From assembly GCA_945872615.1 (NCBI GenBank), contig CAMBZZ010000003.1, positions 62,001-126,000 on the forward strand: DNA of 64,000 nt, in the 5' to 3' direction. The position numbers were made by a program, and so were the translations under genes. Within the stretch, counting starts at the first letter, position 1. Every line of letters starts with the position of its first letter. Positions 1-10,506 of the stretch are shown one piece after another. Origin of the DNA: an uncultured Clostridia bacterium (GTDB taxonomy: Bacteria; Bacillota; Clostridia; Christensenellales; UBA3700). The notes beneath the pieces were generated by a model. The model had not been told where the DNA came from. It did no database searches and saw only the letters and a program-made list of their open reading frames with translations.

Positions 1-845
1 AGTCCATTCAGCTCATAGCGCTGATGCCTATGCTTGCCGTGTACAGTTACCAAGCCTACAATCACTATCACCTTGGCAAAAACTTGTATATCCGCTATCC
101 TAAAGACAACCTCTCGACGGCGGAAAATATCCTCTATTTGCTCAAAGGTAGCAAGGGCTTTACTCAAGAAGAAGCAAGAATGCTCGATATGTGTATGGTA
201 TTGCAAGCCGAGCACGGCGGCGGTAACAACTCGACCTTTACTACCCACGTAGTTACTTCTTCGGGCACCGATACCTACTCTTGCGTGGCAGCGTCGCTCG
301 CTTCTCTCAAAGGTCCTCGTCACGGAGGAGCCAACCTCAAAGTTATCCAAATGCTCGACGACATAATGAAAAACGCCGACGACATCACCGAAGAAGGCAT
401 CGCCGACTATCTGCGCAAGATTCTCAACAAAGAAGCCTTCGACGGTTCGGGACTAATCTACGGACTTGGACACGCGGTATATTCCCTCTCCGACCCGAGA
501 GCCAATATCCTGCACGAATATATCGAGAATTATATGTCTAAGAGATACCACAACAAGTTCCACCAACTCTATACAAGATTGCAAAAAATCGCGCCTAAGG
601 TCATCAGCGAAAATAGAGTTATGTATAAGGGCGTAAGCGTCAATATCGACTTCTACACGGGTTACGTGTATAGATTATTGGAGATACCAGAAGTGTTGTT
701 CACACCAATCTTCGCCGTATCGAGAATAGTTGGTTGGTCGGCGCACAGACTTGAAGAGCTCTCCAATAAGGGCAAGATTATTCGTCCCGCATATATAGCC
801 GTATCTCCGAGAAGAGAATACGTAGACTTGGAAGATAGAGATTGA
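1..845 (+). CDS. gltA: Citrate synthase, C-terminal part (5' end outside window)
   Basis: Condenses oxaloacetate and acetyl-CoA to citrate in the cytoplasm. The frame is open to the left edge of the window, so the N-terminus is missing; the first in-window ATG (24) is internal. The catalytic signatures are present in order: the His in QAEHGGGNNST, the His in YGLGHAVY and the Asp in NIDFYTGYVY. The C-terminus ends normally and is followed by a strong terminator. In an anaerobe it probably supplies 2-oxoglutarate for glutamate synthesis rather than running a full cycle; that is inference. Identity is secure, and only the gltA/citZ naming is open. Confidence 0.95.
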   Translation, partial: SIQLIALMPMLAVYSYQAYNHYHLGKNLYIRYPKDNLSTAENILYLLKGSKGFTQEEARMLDMCMVLQAEHGGGNNSTFTTHVVTSSGTDTYSCVAASLASLKGPRHGGANLKVIQMLDDIMKNADDITEEGIADYLRKILNKEAFDGSGLIYGLGHAVYSLSDPRANILHEYIENYMSKRYHNKFHQLYTRLQKIAPKVISENRVMYKGVSVNIDFYTGYVYRLLEIPEVLFTPIFAVSRIVGWSAHRLEELSNKGKIIRPAYIAVSPRREYVDLEDRD

Positions 846-858
846 TTGTTGGAGATAT

Positions 859-892
859 ATTCTCGCCGCCTATTGACGGCGAGAATTTTTTT
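859..892 (+). terminator. Intrinsic terminator of citrate synthase gene
   Basis: A perfect 10-bp stem (ATTCTCGCCG / CGGCGAGAAT) with an 8-nt loop is followed by a T run, starting 13 bp after the stop codon. Confidence 0.9.
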
Positions 893-922
893 GTAAAATT
901 TTGCAAACTTAATTTCAAATAT

Positions 923-951
923 TTGACCTCGTTTTATGCCTTTGTTATAAT
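923..951 (+). promoter_or_regulatory. bioY promoter, near-leaderless
   Basis: TTGACC (923-928), 17-bp spacer, TATAAT (946-951). The ATG is only 9 bp after the -10 box, so the predicted transcript starts about 3 nt before it and cannot contain a Shine-Dalgarno site. Confidence 0.8.
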
Positions 952-960
952 GTCGGTGAT

Positions 961-1554
961 ATGAAAAACTCTGCGACGACAACTATGACTACCAAAAACA
1001 TTGCATCGATAGGACTTATGACGGCGGTATTGTGTTTGCTCGGTCCTATTTCCCTTCCTATAGGTCTCGTTCCTATCACGTTGGGCACCCTCGGCATCTA
1101 TCTTACCGCTTATCTGTTAGGCTGGAAAAAGGGCGTCTTGTGCACGATAATATACCTACTTTTGGGAATGGTAGGAGTGCCTGTCTTTTCCAATTTCGGC
1201 GCAGGACTTGCCAAACTCGTCGGACCTACGGGCGGATACCTCATCGGATATATACCAATGTCGTTTATAATAGGTTTCTTCGCCGATAAATTCCGCAACA
1301 ACAAGCCTATGCAACTGCTCGGTATGATATTGGCGACGATAGTTTTGTACGCAATAGGTACTGCTTGGTTGAGTGTTGCGGCAAAACTCACCTTTGCCAA
1401 AGCTCTTGCCGCAGGCGTGACGCCTTTTATCGTAGGCGACGCAATCAAAATCGTTATGGCAATGATACTCGGTATGCCTATCAAGGATAGAGTTGCCTTG
1501 TTCAATCAACAAGACAAGGTTTCTAAAGAAAATCTCGAGGAAGAAAATAAATAA
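961..1554 (+). CDS. bioY: BioY family biotin transporter, S component
   Basis: Membrane substrate-binding (S) component of an ECF-type biotin uptake system. The 197-aa protein is almost entirely hydrophobic, with about six membrane segments, and carries the BioY-type stretches GPISLPIGLVPITLGTLGIY near residue 25 and LAKLVGPTGGYLIGYIP near residue 80. No ECF ATPase or EcfT gene is nearby, so it would use a shared energising module encoded elsewhere or work alone. The short charged tail (KENLEEENK) is cytoplasmic. The start at 961 follows directly on its promoter. No biotin biosynthesis gene lies in the window, consistent with scavenging. Confidence 0.9.
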   Translation: MKNSATTTMTTKNIASIGLMTAVLCLLGPISLPIGLVPITLGTLGIYLTAYLLGWKKGVLCTIIYLLLGMVGVPVFSNFGAGLAKLVGPTGGYLIGYIPMSFIIGFFADKFRNNKPMQLLGMILATIVLYAIGTAWLSVAAKLTFAKALAAGVTPFIVGDAIKIVMAMILGMPIKDRVALFNQQDKVSKENLEEENK

Positions 1555-1570
1555 CAATGCTTTAAACAAA

Positions 1571-1600
1571 AATGCGTATCTTAGCGATACGCATTTTTTA
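1571..1600. terminator. Bidirectional terminator between bioY and the lacZ operon
   Basis: A 10-bp perfect stem (AATGCGTATC / GATACGCATT) with a 5-nt loop has A/T tracts on both sides. It lies between two convergent transcription units and can serve both. Confidence 0.85.
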
Positions 1601-1636
1601 TTTGAATCTAGCATTTTGATAGCAACTAAATTGTTA

Positions 1637-2119
1637 TCAATCCTTTTTGACGGTCTGCACGGTCATAATAATCGGCACCGCCAAAAATACTATACCCATA
1701 ATAGTGCCCGCAACGAAGATAAAGTATTGTAGCCCCGTGGACTTGAATATGTCCATAAATTCGTTGCAAATATCGGTGACCATAGGCACGTTGATACCCT
1801 TCATTGCCCAAAAGCAACCTACGAAAGTACCCAAGAGCGGAAGGGTAAGAATAGTGCTGTAAGTGCAGTTGATGATTGCAAGCGTGTTCTTAACCTTACC
1901 CTTGAAGGTGGTGGCAAAGCGTGCAAAGAGCATAATCCCGCACGCCATAGTGACGACGATTACCACGTATTTTAGCAACAATCTCAAGTTGTCAAGGTAC
2001 GCCAAAAACGGTACGTTGAACACTTGTATCGTATGCAAAAGCGACAGAAGTCCCCAAATATTGAGCAGTACGGAAATCACCGCCATACTCGTCTGCAAAG
2101 TTAGCTTTTTCTTATCCAT
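1637..2119 (-). CDS. Four-helix membrane protein of unknown function
   Basis: A 160-aa protein with four predicted membrane helices (about residues 10-30, 45-68, 82-108 and 132-155) and a short basic N-terminus. I do not recognise the family. Its ATG sits 1 bp downstream of the beta-galactosidase stop codon, with a GGAGA-type ribosome site inside the end of that gene, so the two are co-transcribed and probably translationally coupled. The context suggests a role linked to galactoside use, but nothing in the sequence shows transport function and it is far too small for a typical sugar permease. Confidence 0.8.
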   Translation of the reverse strand: MDKKKLTLQTSMAVISVLLNIWGLLSLLHTIQVFNVPFLAYLDNLRLLLKYVVIVVTMACGIMLFARFATTFKGKVKNTLAIINCTYSTILTLPLLGTFVGCFWAMKGINVPMVTDICNEFMDIFKSTGLQYFIFVAGTIMGIVFLAVPIIMTVQTVKKD

Positions 2120-2120
2120 G

Positions 2121-5231
<3,111 letters not shown>

Positions 5232-5249
5232 TTATTTACTCTAAATAAT

Positions 5250-5278
5250 ATATTAACATAAAAAACAATAATTGGCAA
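5250..5278 (-). promoter_or_regulatory. lacZ promoter
   Basis: On the minus strand TTGCCA (5273-5278), 17-bp spacer, TAATAT (5250-5255), about 30 bp before the lacZ ATG. Confidence 0.6.
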
Positions 5279-5321
5279 TATCTATTTTGAAACAAGGTAT
5301 ATAAGCCAAACGACCTATATC

Positions 5322-5347
5322 AAAAAAGCTCTCCTTGTCGGAGAGCT
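5322..5347 (-). terminator. Terminator after the trxB-methyltransferase operon
   Basis: Perfect 8-bp stem (AGCTCTCC / GGAGAGCT) with a 5-nt loop; on the minus strand it is followed by TTTTTT. It lies 37 bp past the methyltransferase stop. Confidence 0.85.
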
Positions 5348-5383
5348 CGTTTTGTTACAACGCAATAGCTTTTGTTCAATTAT

Positions 5384-6055
5384 TCATTTTATAGCGACGA
5401 TGACCGCAAACTTTTGGTTGCTATACACACATTGGACAATATCGAAATTGCTGCATCTCAGCATTTCCGTCTCAGCTTCTACCGAGCATTCTTTGTCTAG
5501 CAATCGCCTCTGCCTCCACAACTGTATATCGCGCTCGGTAAGTTGGCTGCTTTGCAATTTGTTGACCCAAGTCTTATCGTACCAATCGTTGAGAGTAGCG
5601 TCTCCCGCCGAGAATTGGTCGTAATTGACTAACATTCCGCCCTTAGGCAGTCGCTTGTAAATATCCTCGAACAACGTTTTCTTGTCTTGGTCTTCTAAAT
5701 GATGGATAGAAAGTGCGGAAACCACGGCGTCAAAGTCGCCTTGAGGCAAGCCTTGCGTATAGTCGCCCAATAGATATTGCACTCTATCGTCACCCTCAAG
5801 CCTAAGGCGCGCTACGTCCAACATATCTCTAGCAACGTCAACCAAAGTAAAGCTTGTATCCTTACATTTTTGATACCAAAAACTAGTCAACAATCCAGTA
5901 CCAGCACCCAAGTCTAACACACTCTCGGGTTCGCCGTAATTGGATAGAATAAAGTCTGTCGCACCTATGTAAAAATCTTGAAAGCAAGGTATAAAAATCT
6001 TGCGTTTGGCATCGTATTCTTTGGCAATCATATTAAATTGACCGCGAATATCCAT
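5384..6055 (-). CDS. Class I SAM-dependent methyltransferase
   Basis: A 223-aa Rossmann-fold methyltransferase. Motif I, VLDLGAGTGLLT, lies at about residues 45-56 and binds S-adenosylmethionine; later features are the acidic residue in FTLVDVARDML, the motif LLGDYTQGLP, and FDAVVSALSIHHLED. The substrate cannot be read from the sequence; the family includes methylases of small molecules, quinones and proteins. The ATG lies 1 bp after the stop of thioredoxin reductase, so it is co-transcribed with trxB, but no functional link is obvious. A terminator follows. Confidence 0.85.
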   Translation of the reverse strand: MDIRGQFNMIAKEYDAKRKIFIPCFQDFYIGATDFILSNYGEPESVLDLGAGTGLLTSFWYQKCKDTSFTLVDVARDMLDVARLRLEGDDRVQYLLGDYTQGLPQGDFDAVVSALSIHHLEDQDKKTLFEDIYKRLPKGGMLVNYDQFSAGDATLNDWYDKTWVNKLQSSQLTERDIQLWRQRRLLDKECSVEAETEMLRCSNFDIVQCVYSNQKFAVIVAIK

Positions 6056-6056
6056 A

Positions 6057-6959
6057 TCAGCCCCTCACGTACTCAACCGCGCCCAGTGCGGCAACGGTGC
6101 CGTCGGCTACGGCAGTGGTGAGTTGGCGGATACGTTTGGCTCTGCAATCTCCCGCCACCCATACGCCGTCTACGTTGGTTTTGCAATCTTCACCCGCGAC
6201 GACATATCCTTGGTCGTCCATATCTATTTGACCTTGGAACATATCGGTATTAGGAATTTTGCCTATAGCAACGAATAATCCGCTCACGTCAAGTCGTCTT
6301 GTGCCACCTTGCTTATCCTTGACGACCACGCCTTGCAAGCAATCTTCTCCCTCCAAAGCGTCTACGGTATAGCCAAGCACCAACTCCACGTTAGACTTGC
6401 TCTTGAGTTGTTCCACTTTGATTTGCTCGGCTCTAAACTCGCTTCTACGATGCACCAAATACACCTTGGAGCAACGCTCCGCCAAAAAGAGCGCGTCGTC
6501 GATAGCGGTGTTTCCTCCCCCCGACACGGCAACGGCTTTGCCAGCAAAGAAAGCTCCGTCGCATATTGCGCAATAGCTTACCCCACAGCCAAACAAGTCC
6601 TCTTCTTTTTCGACTCCGAGTTCTCTCGACTTGGCGCCGACTGCTATGATGACGCTCTTCGCTTGATAGGTCGCGTTGCGAGTAACTACCGTCTTGACGT
6701 CACCGACAAGTTGCACCGACTTCACGTTCTCACGCTTGATAGTCGCCCCCAAAGCCTTGGCTTGCTCCGCCAAGTCGTCGGAATATTGCATTCCGCTGAT
6801 TTTCGCAATTGCGGGATAATTCTCTATCTCGGGGGTATTGCGGATTTGACCGCCCACCGCCATTGCTTCGAGTGCCAAAGCGGTTTTACCTGCTCTCTGT
6901 AGATATATGGATGCGGTAAGTCCGGCTGGTCCCGCTCCTATGATTATTGTATCGTACAT
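6057..6959 (-). CDS. trxB: Thioredoxin-disulfide reductase (flavoprotein)
   Basis: NADPH-dependent FAD enzyme that reduces thioredoxin or glutaredoxin-like partners. The 300-aa protein has the N-terminal FAD motif IIGAGPAGLTASIYLQRAG, the redox pair in YCAICDGAFF near residue 135, the NADPH-binding GGGNTAIDDALFLAERC followed by HRR, and the C-terminal FAD motif WVAGDCRAKRIRQL. TAGGAGAG precedes the ATG. It lies 63 bp downstream of nrdD, which carries its own C-terminal redoxin domain, making NrdD the likely physiological partner. The sequence between the two genes holds a perfect 13-bp hairpin. Confidence 0.95.
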   Translation of the reverse strand: MYDTIIIGAGPAGLTASIYLQRAGKTALALEAMAVGGQIRNTPEIENYPAIAKISGMQYSDDLAEQAKALGATIKRENVKSVQLVGDVKTVVTRNATYQAKSVIIAVGAKSRELGVEKEEDLFGCGVSYCAICDGAFFAGKAVAVSGGGNTAIDDALFLAERCSKVYLVHRRSEFRAEQIKVEQLKSKSNVELVLGYTVDALEGEDCLQGVVVKDKQGGTRRLDVSGLFVAIGKIPNTDMFQGQIDMDDQGYVVAGEDCKTNVDGVWVAGDCRAKRIRQLTTAVADGTVAALGAVEYVRG

Positions 6960-6973
6960 ATCTCTCCTATTAA

Positions 6974-7005
6974 GACAAAAGTAAGTGCTAAGACTTACTT
7001 TTGTC
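6974..7005 (-). repeat. Perfect 13-bp inverted repeat between nrdD and trxB
   Basis: Arms GACAAAAGTAAGT (6974-6986) and ACTTACTTTTGTC (6993-7005) with a 6-nt loop. The downstream T-content is weak, so it is either a partial terminator setting the nrdD:trxB ratio or an mRNA processing/stability element. Confidence 0.7.
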
Positions 7006-7022
7006 GACCTGTATTGAGTTTT

Positions 7023-9392
7023 TTACGCTTCTAGGTATTTTTTGATTTTCATTACGCCTGCGTATTTGTTGATTTGTCCGTCCTTGACAACCACCAAAGT
7101 AGGTACTTGCATTATTCCGTATTTTACCGACATATCCTCGTTAGCTTCGGCGTCGACCGGCTTATAATTTACGCCCGCCGCTTGCAACTCTTCTTTGGCG
7201 ATTGGACAGTTAGGACATCTGGTGGTCGTAAATAGATATACTCCGTCTTTCTCCTCTACTTGCGCCACAGGCTCTTCTTTGAGTTGAGCTGTGCAGCAAT
7301 GCTTTGCGCTCATCTTAGAGTTGGCGATGTCGTAAACCTTTCTATTCTTAAACTCAGCCAACTTACCGTCGTTCCAGTTTTGGACAGGTCTATAGTAACC
7401 CGTTATTCTGCTATATACTTCTGCAGGTTTGCCGCAGATAGGGCACTTATAGTGTTCGCCTATGATATAGCCGTGGTCGGCACATATCGAATAGGTAGGG
7501 CTCATGGTGTAGTATGGCAACTTATAGTTTTCCGCAATCTTTCTAACGAGGTTGGCGGTAGATTGCCAATCAGGAAGCTTCTCGCCTAGGAATGCATGGA
7601 ATACGGTACCCGAGGTGTAGAGAGTTTGCAACTCGTCTTGTACGTCGAGTGCCTCGAAAATGTCCGCCGTATATCCTACAGGCAAGTGAGAACTGTTGGT
7701 GTAGTATGGAGTTCCGTTCTCGGCGTCGCTGGCGGTGATGATGTCGGGATAACGCTTTTTGTCGTGCTTGGCAAGTCTGTAAGACGTCGACTCTGCAGGT
7801 GTTGCTTCGAGGTTGTAGAGATCGCCGTACTTTTCTTGATAGTCGGAAAGTCTGTTGCGCATATGGTTGAGTACGTCTTTTGCAAACTGTTGAGACTCTT
7901 TTTCGGTCAAGTCCTTACCAATCCACTTAGCGTTGAGACAAGCCTCGTTCATACCGACCAAACCGATAGTCGAGAAGTGGTTGCTAAACGTGCCGAGGTA
8001 TCTCTTGGTGTAAGGATAGAGCCCCTCTTCCAACAACTTGGTGATAATATCTCTCTTGTTTTTGAGGCTTCGTGCGGCAATGTCCATCATTCTGTCAAGA
8101 CGAGCGTAGAACTCTTCTTCGTTTTTGGACAAATATGCGATACGAGGCAAGTTGATGGTAACTACGCCCACGGAGCCGGTGCTCTCACCGCTACCGAAGA
8201 AACCACCCGATTTCTTTCTGAGTTCTCTAAGATCAAGTCTAAGTCTGCAGCACATACTTCTTACGTCGCTTGGCTCCATATCGCTGTTGATATAGTTGGA
8301 GAAGTAAGGAGTGCCGTACTTGGCAGTCATCTCAAACAAAAGTCTGTTGTTTTCGGTGTCCGACCAGTCGAAGTCCTTGGTGATAGAATAGGTAGGGATA
8401 GGATATTGGAATCCTCTACCGTTGGCGTCGCCCTCAATCATGATTTCGATAAACGCCTTGTTGACCATAGCCATCTCGTCTACACAATCCTTGTACTTGA
8501 AGTCAACTTCTTTTCCGCCTACGATACAGTTCTTTTCCGCAAGGTCGGCAGGGACTGTCCAGTCAAGGGTAATGTTGGTGAACGGAGCTTGCGTACCCCA
8601 ACGGCTAGGGGTGTTGACGCCGTAGATAAAGGATTGCAAGCATTGCTTAACTTCTTTGTAAGAGAGATTGTCTATCTTGACGAAAGGAGCAAGGTACGTG
8701 TCGAAGGAAGAAAAGGCTTGAGCGCCTGCCCATTCGTTTTGCATTATACCTAGAAAGTTGACCATTTGGTTGCAAAGCGTAGACAAGTGAGCTGCAGGTG
8801 CCGAGGTAATCTTACCTCTGATTCCGCCCAAACCTTCTTGAATGAGTTGTTTGAGCGACCAACCCGCACAGTAGCCGGTAAGCATCGACAAGTCGTGGAT
8901 ATGAATGTCGGCGTTGCGGTGTGCGTTGCCGATTTCTTCGTCGTAAACTTCACTTAGCCAGTAGTTGGCGGTGATAGCGCCCGAGTTGGAAAGGATAAGT
9001 CCGCCGACGGAATAGGTGACGGTGGAGTTCTCTTTTACACGCCAGTCCTCGAGTTTTACGTAGCTGTTGACGAGGTCTTTGTAGTCGAGAATAGTCGACT
9101 TCATGTTACGGATTTTTTCTCTTTGTTTGCGGTACAAGATATAAGCTCTTGCAACGTCGGTATAGCCCGATTGTTCCAAAACCGCTTCTACGCTGTCTTG
9201 GATGCTTTCTACGGAGATTTGGTTGTCCTTAATCTTTGGCTCAAAGTCCGCGGTAACTCTCAAAGCAAGCGTCTCGATGATGCTTGGAACGTATTGTCTG
9301 TTTTGCGCAACGAATGCTCTTTCGATAGCTTTGCCTATTTTGCTAAGGCTGAATTCTACGATTTCGCCGTCTCTTTTTACTACTTGGTACAT
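7023..9392 (-). CDS. nrdD: Anaerobic ribonucleoside-triphosphate reductase with C-terminal glutaredoxin-like domain
   Basis: Glycyl-radical enzyme that makes dNTPs without oxygen. The 789-aa protein has an N-terminal ATP-cone (residues 1-95), the ten-stranded barrel, a zinc site that includes YKCPICG near 650, and the glycyl-radical loop RITGYYRPVQNWN with the candidate Gly at about 665. Unusually, about 85 extra residues follow (704-789) with YLFTTTRCPNCPIAKEEL, a C-x-x-C redox site, and the cis-Pro motif QVPTLVVV, i.e. a glutaredoxin/NrdH-like domain. This suggests internal electron delivery to the active-site disulfide rather than formate use. The activase gene lies upstream with its own terminator, and trxB follows downstream. 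Confidence 0.95.
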   Translation of the reverse strand: MYQVVKRDGEIVEFSLSKIGKAIERAFVAQNRQYVPSIIETLALRVTADFEPKIKDNQISVESIQDSVEAVLEQSGYTDVARAYILYRKQREKIRNMKSTILDYKDLVNSYVKLEDWRVKENSTVTYSVGGLILSNSGAITANYWLSEVYDEEIGNAHRNADIHIHDLSMLTGYCAGWSLKQLIQEGLGGIRGKITSAPAAHLSTLCNQMVNFLGIMQNEWAGAQAFSSFDTYLAPFVKIDNLSYKEVKQCLQSFIYGVNTPSRWGTQAPFTNITLDWTVPADLAEKNCIVGGKEVDFKYKDCVDEMAMVNKAFIEIMIEGDANGRGFQYPIPTYSITKDFDWSDTENNRLLFEMTAKYGTPYFSNYINSDMEPSDVRSMCCRLRLDLRELRKKSGGFFGSGESTGSVGVVTINLPRIAYLSKNEEEFYARLDRMMDIAARSLKNKRDIITKLLEEGLYPYTKRYLGTFSNHFSTIGLVGMNEACLNAKWIGKDLTEKESQQFAKDVLNHMRNRLSDYQEKYGDLYNLEATPAESTSYRLAKHDKKRYPDIITASDAENGTPYYTNSSHLPVGYTADIFEALDVQDELQTLYTSGTVFHAFLGEKLPDWQSTANLVRKIAENYKLPYYTMSPTYSICADHGYIIGEHYKCPICGKPAEVYSRITGYYRPVQNWNDGKLAEFKNRKVYDIANSKMSAKHCCTAQLKEEPVAQVEEKDGVYLFTTTRCPNCPIAKEELQAAGVNYKPVDAEANEDMSVKYGIMQVPTLVVVKDGQINKYAGVMKIKKYLEA

Positions 9393-9429
9393 CTTATTTT
9401 GCTCCCCTTAAATTTTTCACTGTACAACC

Positions 9430-9458
9430 ATTATAAAACAACATATTGGGCTTGTCAA
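9430..9458 (-). promoter_or_regulatory. nrdD promoter
   Basis: Near-consensus minus-strand promoter: TTGACA (9453-9458), 17-bp spacer, TATAAT (9430-9435). AAGGGGAG precedes the ATG. Confidence 0.85.
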
Positions 9459-9481
9459 GAGCAAAAAACACAATATCTTGT
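9438..9481. promoter_or_regulatory. Pair of possible NrdR boxes at nrdD promoter
   Basis: ACACAATATCTTGT (9468-9481) closely fits the NrdR-box form ACAC-A/T-ATAT-A/C-TTGT. A weaker copy, ACAACATATTGG, starts at 9438 inside the promoter spacer. Centres are about 30 bp apart, as usual for NrdR box pairs. No nrdR gene is in the window. Confidence 0.45.
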
Positions 9482-9529
9482 ATATTTTGAGATTTTACAT
9501 ATAACCTAATCGAGAGGTCGTTTTTTAGC

Positions 9530-9566
9530 AAAAAGCACGCGTTTCGACAAAAATCGCTACGCGTGC
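9530..9566 (-). terminator. Terminator between nrdG and nrdD
   Basis: 8-bp stem GCACGCGT / ACGCGTGC (9535-9542, 9559-9566) with a nested CGA/TCG pair in the loop; on the minus strand it is followed by a T run. It separates nrdG from the nrdD promoter. Confidence 0.7.
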
Positions 9567-9638
9567 CGTTTGGCAAAATTATTTAATTTATTTCCTCGAC
9601 AATATTATCGCCTTCCCACGAGAAGTCGCCAATCCTAC

Positions 9639-10334
9639 TCAAAACACCCCTCTGATGTGAGTAGGGATGGATTTGGATATAAGCAAAGATTGGAACTGCT
9701 TCATCTCTTCGTCGCTGCAAGCCTCGAGCCCTTTGGCAATCGTACTGCCGGAGTCTACGAACTTTTGCAAAAAATAACTCTTTGCGCCCTTAATCCAATC
9801 GGCTATTGCCGACATTTCCTCTGCGGTATGGAACTGCTTTACAACCGTGGTGCGAAATTCGTAATCCACTCTCCCTTCAAGAAGCAATTCCACACTCTTT
9901 TTGACGCCCGACAAGTCAAAGTTTTTGATGCCGACGGTGCGAGGATAAGCCTCGGGACTGTTTTTAATATCCATAGCCACGTAGTCTACTAGTTTTTCAT
10001 CCACAAGTCTTTTCAACACTTCGTAATTGCTGCCGTTGGTATCGAGTTTGACCAAAAAGCCCCTATCCTTTATCTCTTGCATAAACTCGGCAATATCGGG
10101 TTGCAAAGTCGGCTCTCCGCCCGTAATGCACACCCCGTCAAGTAACCCTTTACGCTTAGCAAGGTAGGTAAATATTTCTTCCGTGCATATCAAAGGTTGA
10201 GAAGACGGATCGAGCACCAACGTCGAGTTGTGACAAAACGGGCAACGCATATTGCATCTTCCCGTAAACACCGTGCACGCCGTCTTGCGGTCGTAGTCCA
10301 CCAAAGTCAGTTTGTTAAGTCCGTGTATTTCCAT
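9639..10334 (-). CDS. nrdG: Anaerobic ribonucleotide reductase activating enzyme (radical SAM)
   Basis: Radical-SAM protein that installs the glycyl radical on NrdD. The 231-aa protein has the cluster-binding motif CNMRCPFC (C-x3-C-x2-C) at about residues 27-34, the SAM-binding GGE in CITGGEPTLQ near residue 70, and KLDTNGSNYEVL downstream. The length fits the longer NrdG class paired with NrdD enzymes that use a redoxin. It is encoded upstream of nrdD in the same direction but with its own promoter and a terminator between, so the two are probably transcribed separately. A pyruvate formate-lyase activase is the alternative, but context strongly favours NrdG. Confidence 0.9.
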   Translation of the reverse strand: MEIHGLNKLTLVDYDRKTACTVFTGRCNMRCPFCHNSTLVLDPSSQPLICTEEIFTYLAKRKGLLDGVCITGGEPTLQPDIAEFMQEIKDRGFLVKLDTNGSNYEVLKRLVDEKLVDYVAMDIKNSPEAYPRTVGIKNFDLSGVKKSVELLLEGRVDYEFRTTVVKQFHTAEEMSAIADWIKGAKSYFLQKFVDSGSTIAKGLEACSDEEMKQFQSLLISKSIPTHIRGVF

Positions 10335-10365
10335 AGTTACGTCTTGTCCTTATATTGATAGATAT

Positions 10366-10393
10366 ATTATACAATAATATTTGATTTTTTCAA
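10366..10393 (-). promoter_or_regulatory. nrdG promoter
   Basis: Minus-strand TTGAAA (10388-10393), 16-bp spacer, TATAAT (10366-10371), with AAGGAC before the ATG. Confidence 0.65.
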
Positions 10394-10474
10394 TACCTAT
10401 TTGCCTTGTTGGCGGAAAAAGTATTTTCTCTGTCTAATATCGCGCTCGACTAAAACGTTAGAGCAAACTCTTTA

Positions 10475-10500
10475 CAAAAAAAGGACGCCTAAGCGTCCTT
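10475..10500 (-). terminator. ftsH terminator
   Basis: Perfect 8-bp stem AAGGACGC / GCGTCCTT with a 4-nt loop, followed on the minus strand by a T run just after the ftsH stop. Confidence 0.9.
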
Positions 10501-10506
10501 AAAGTT

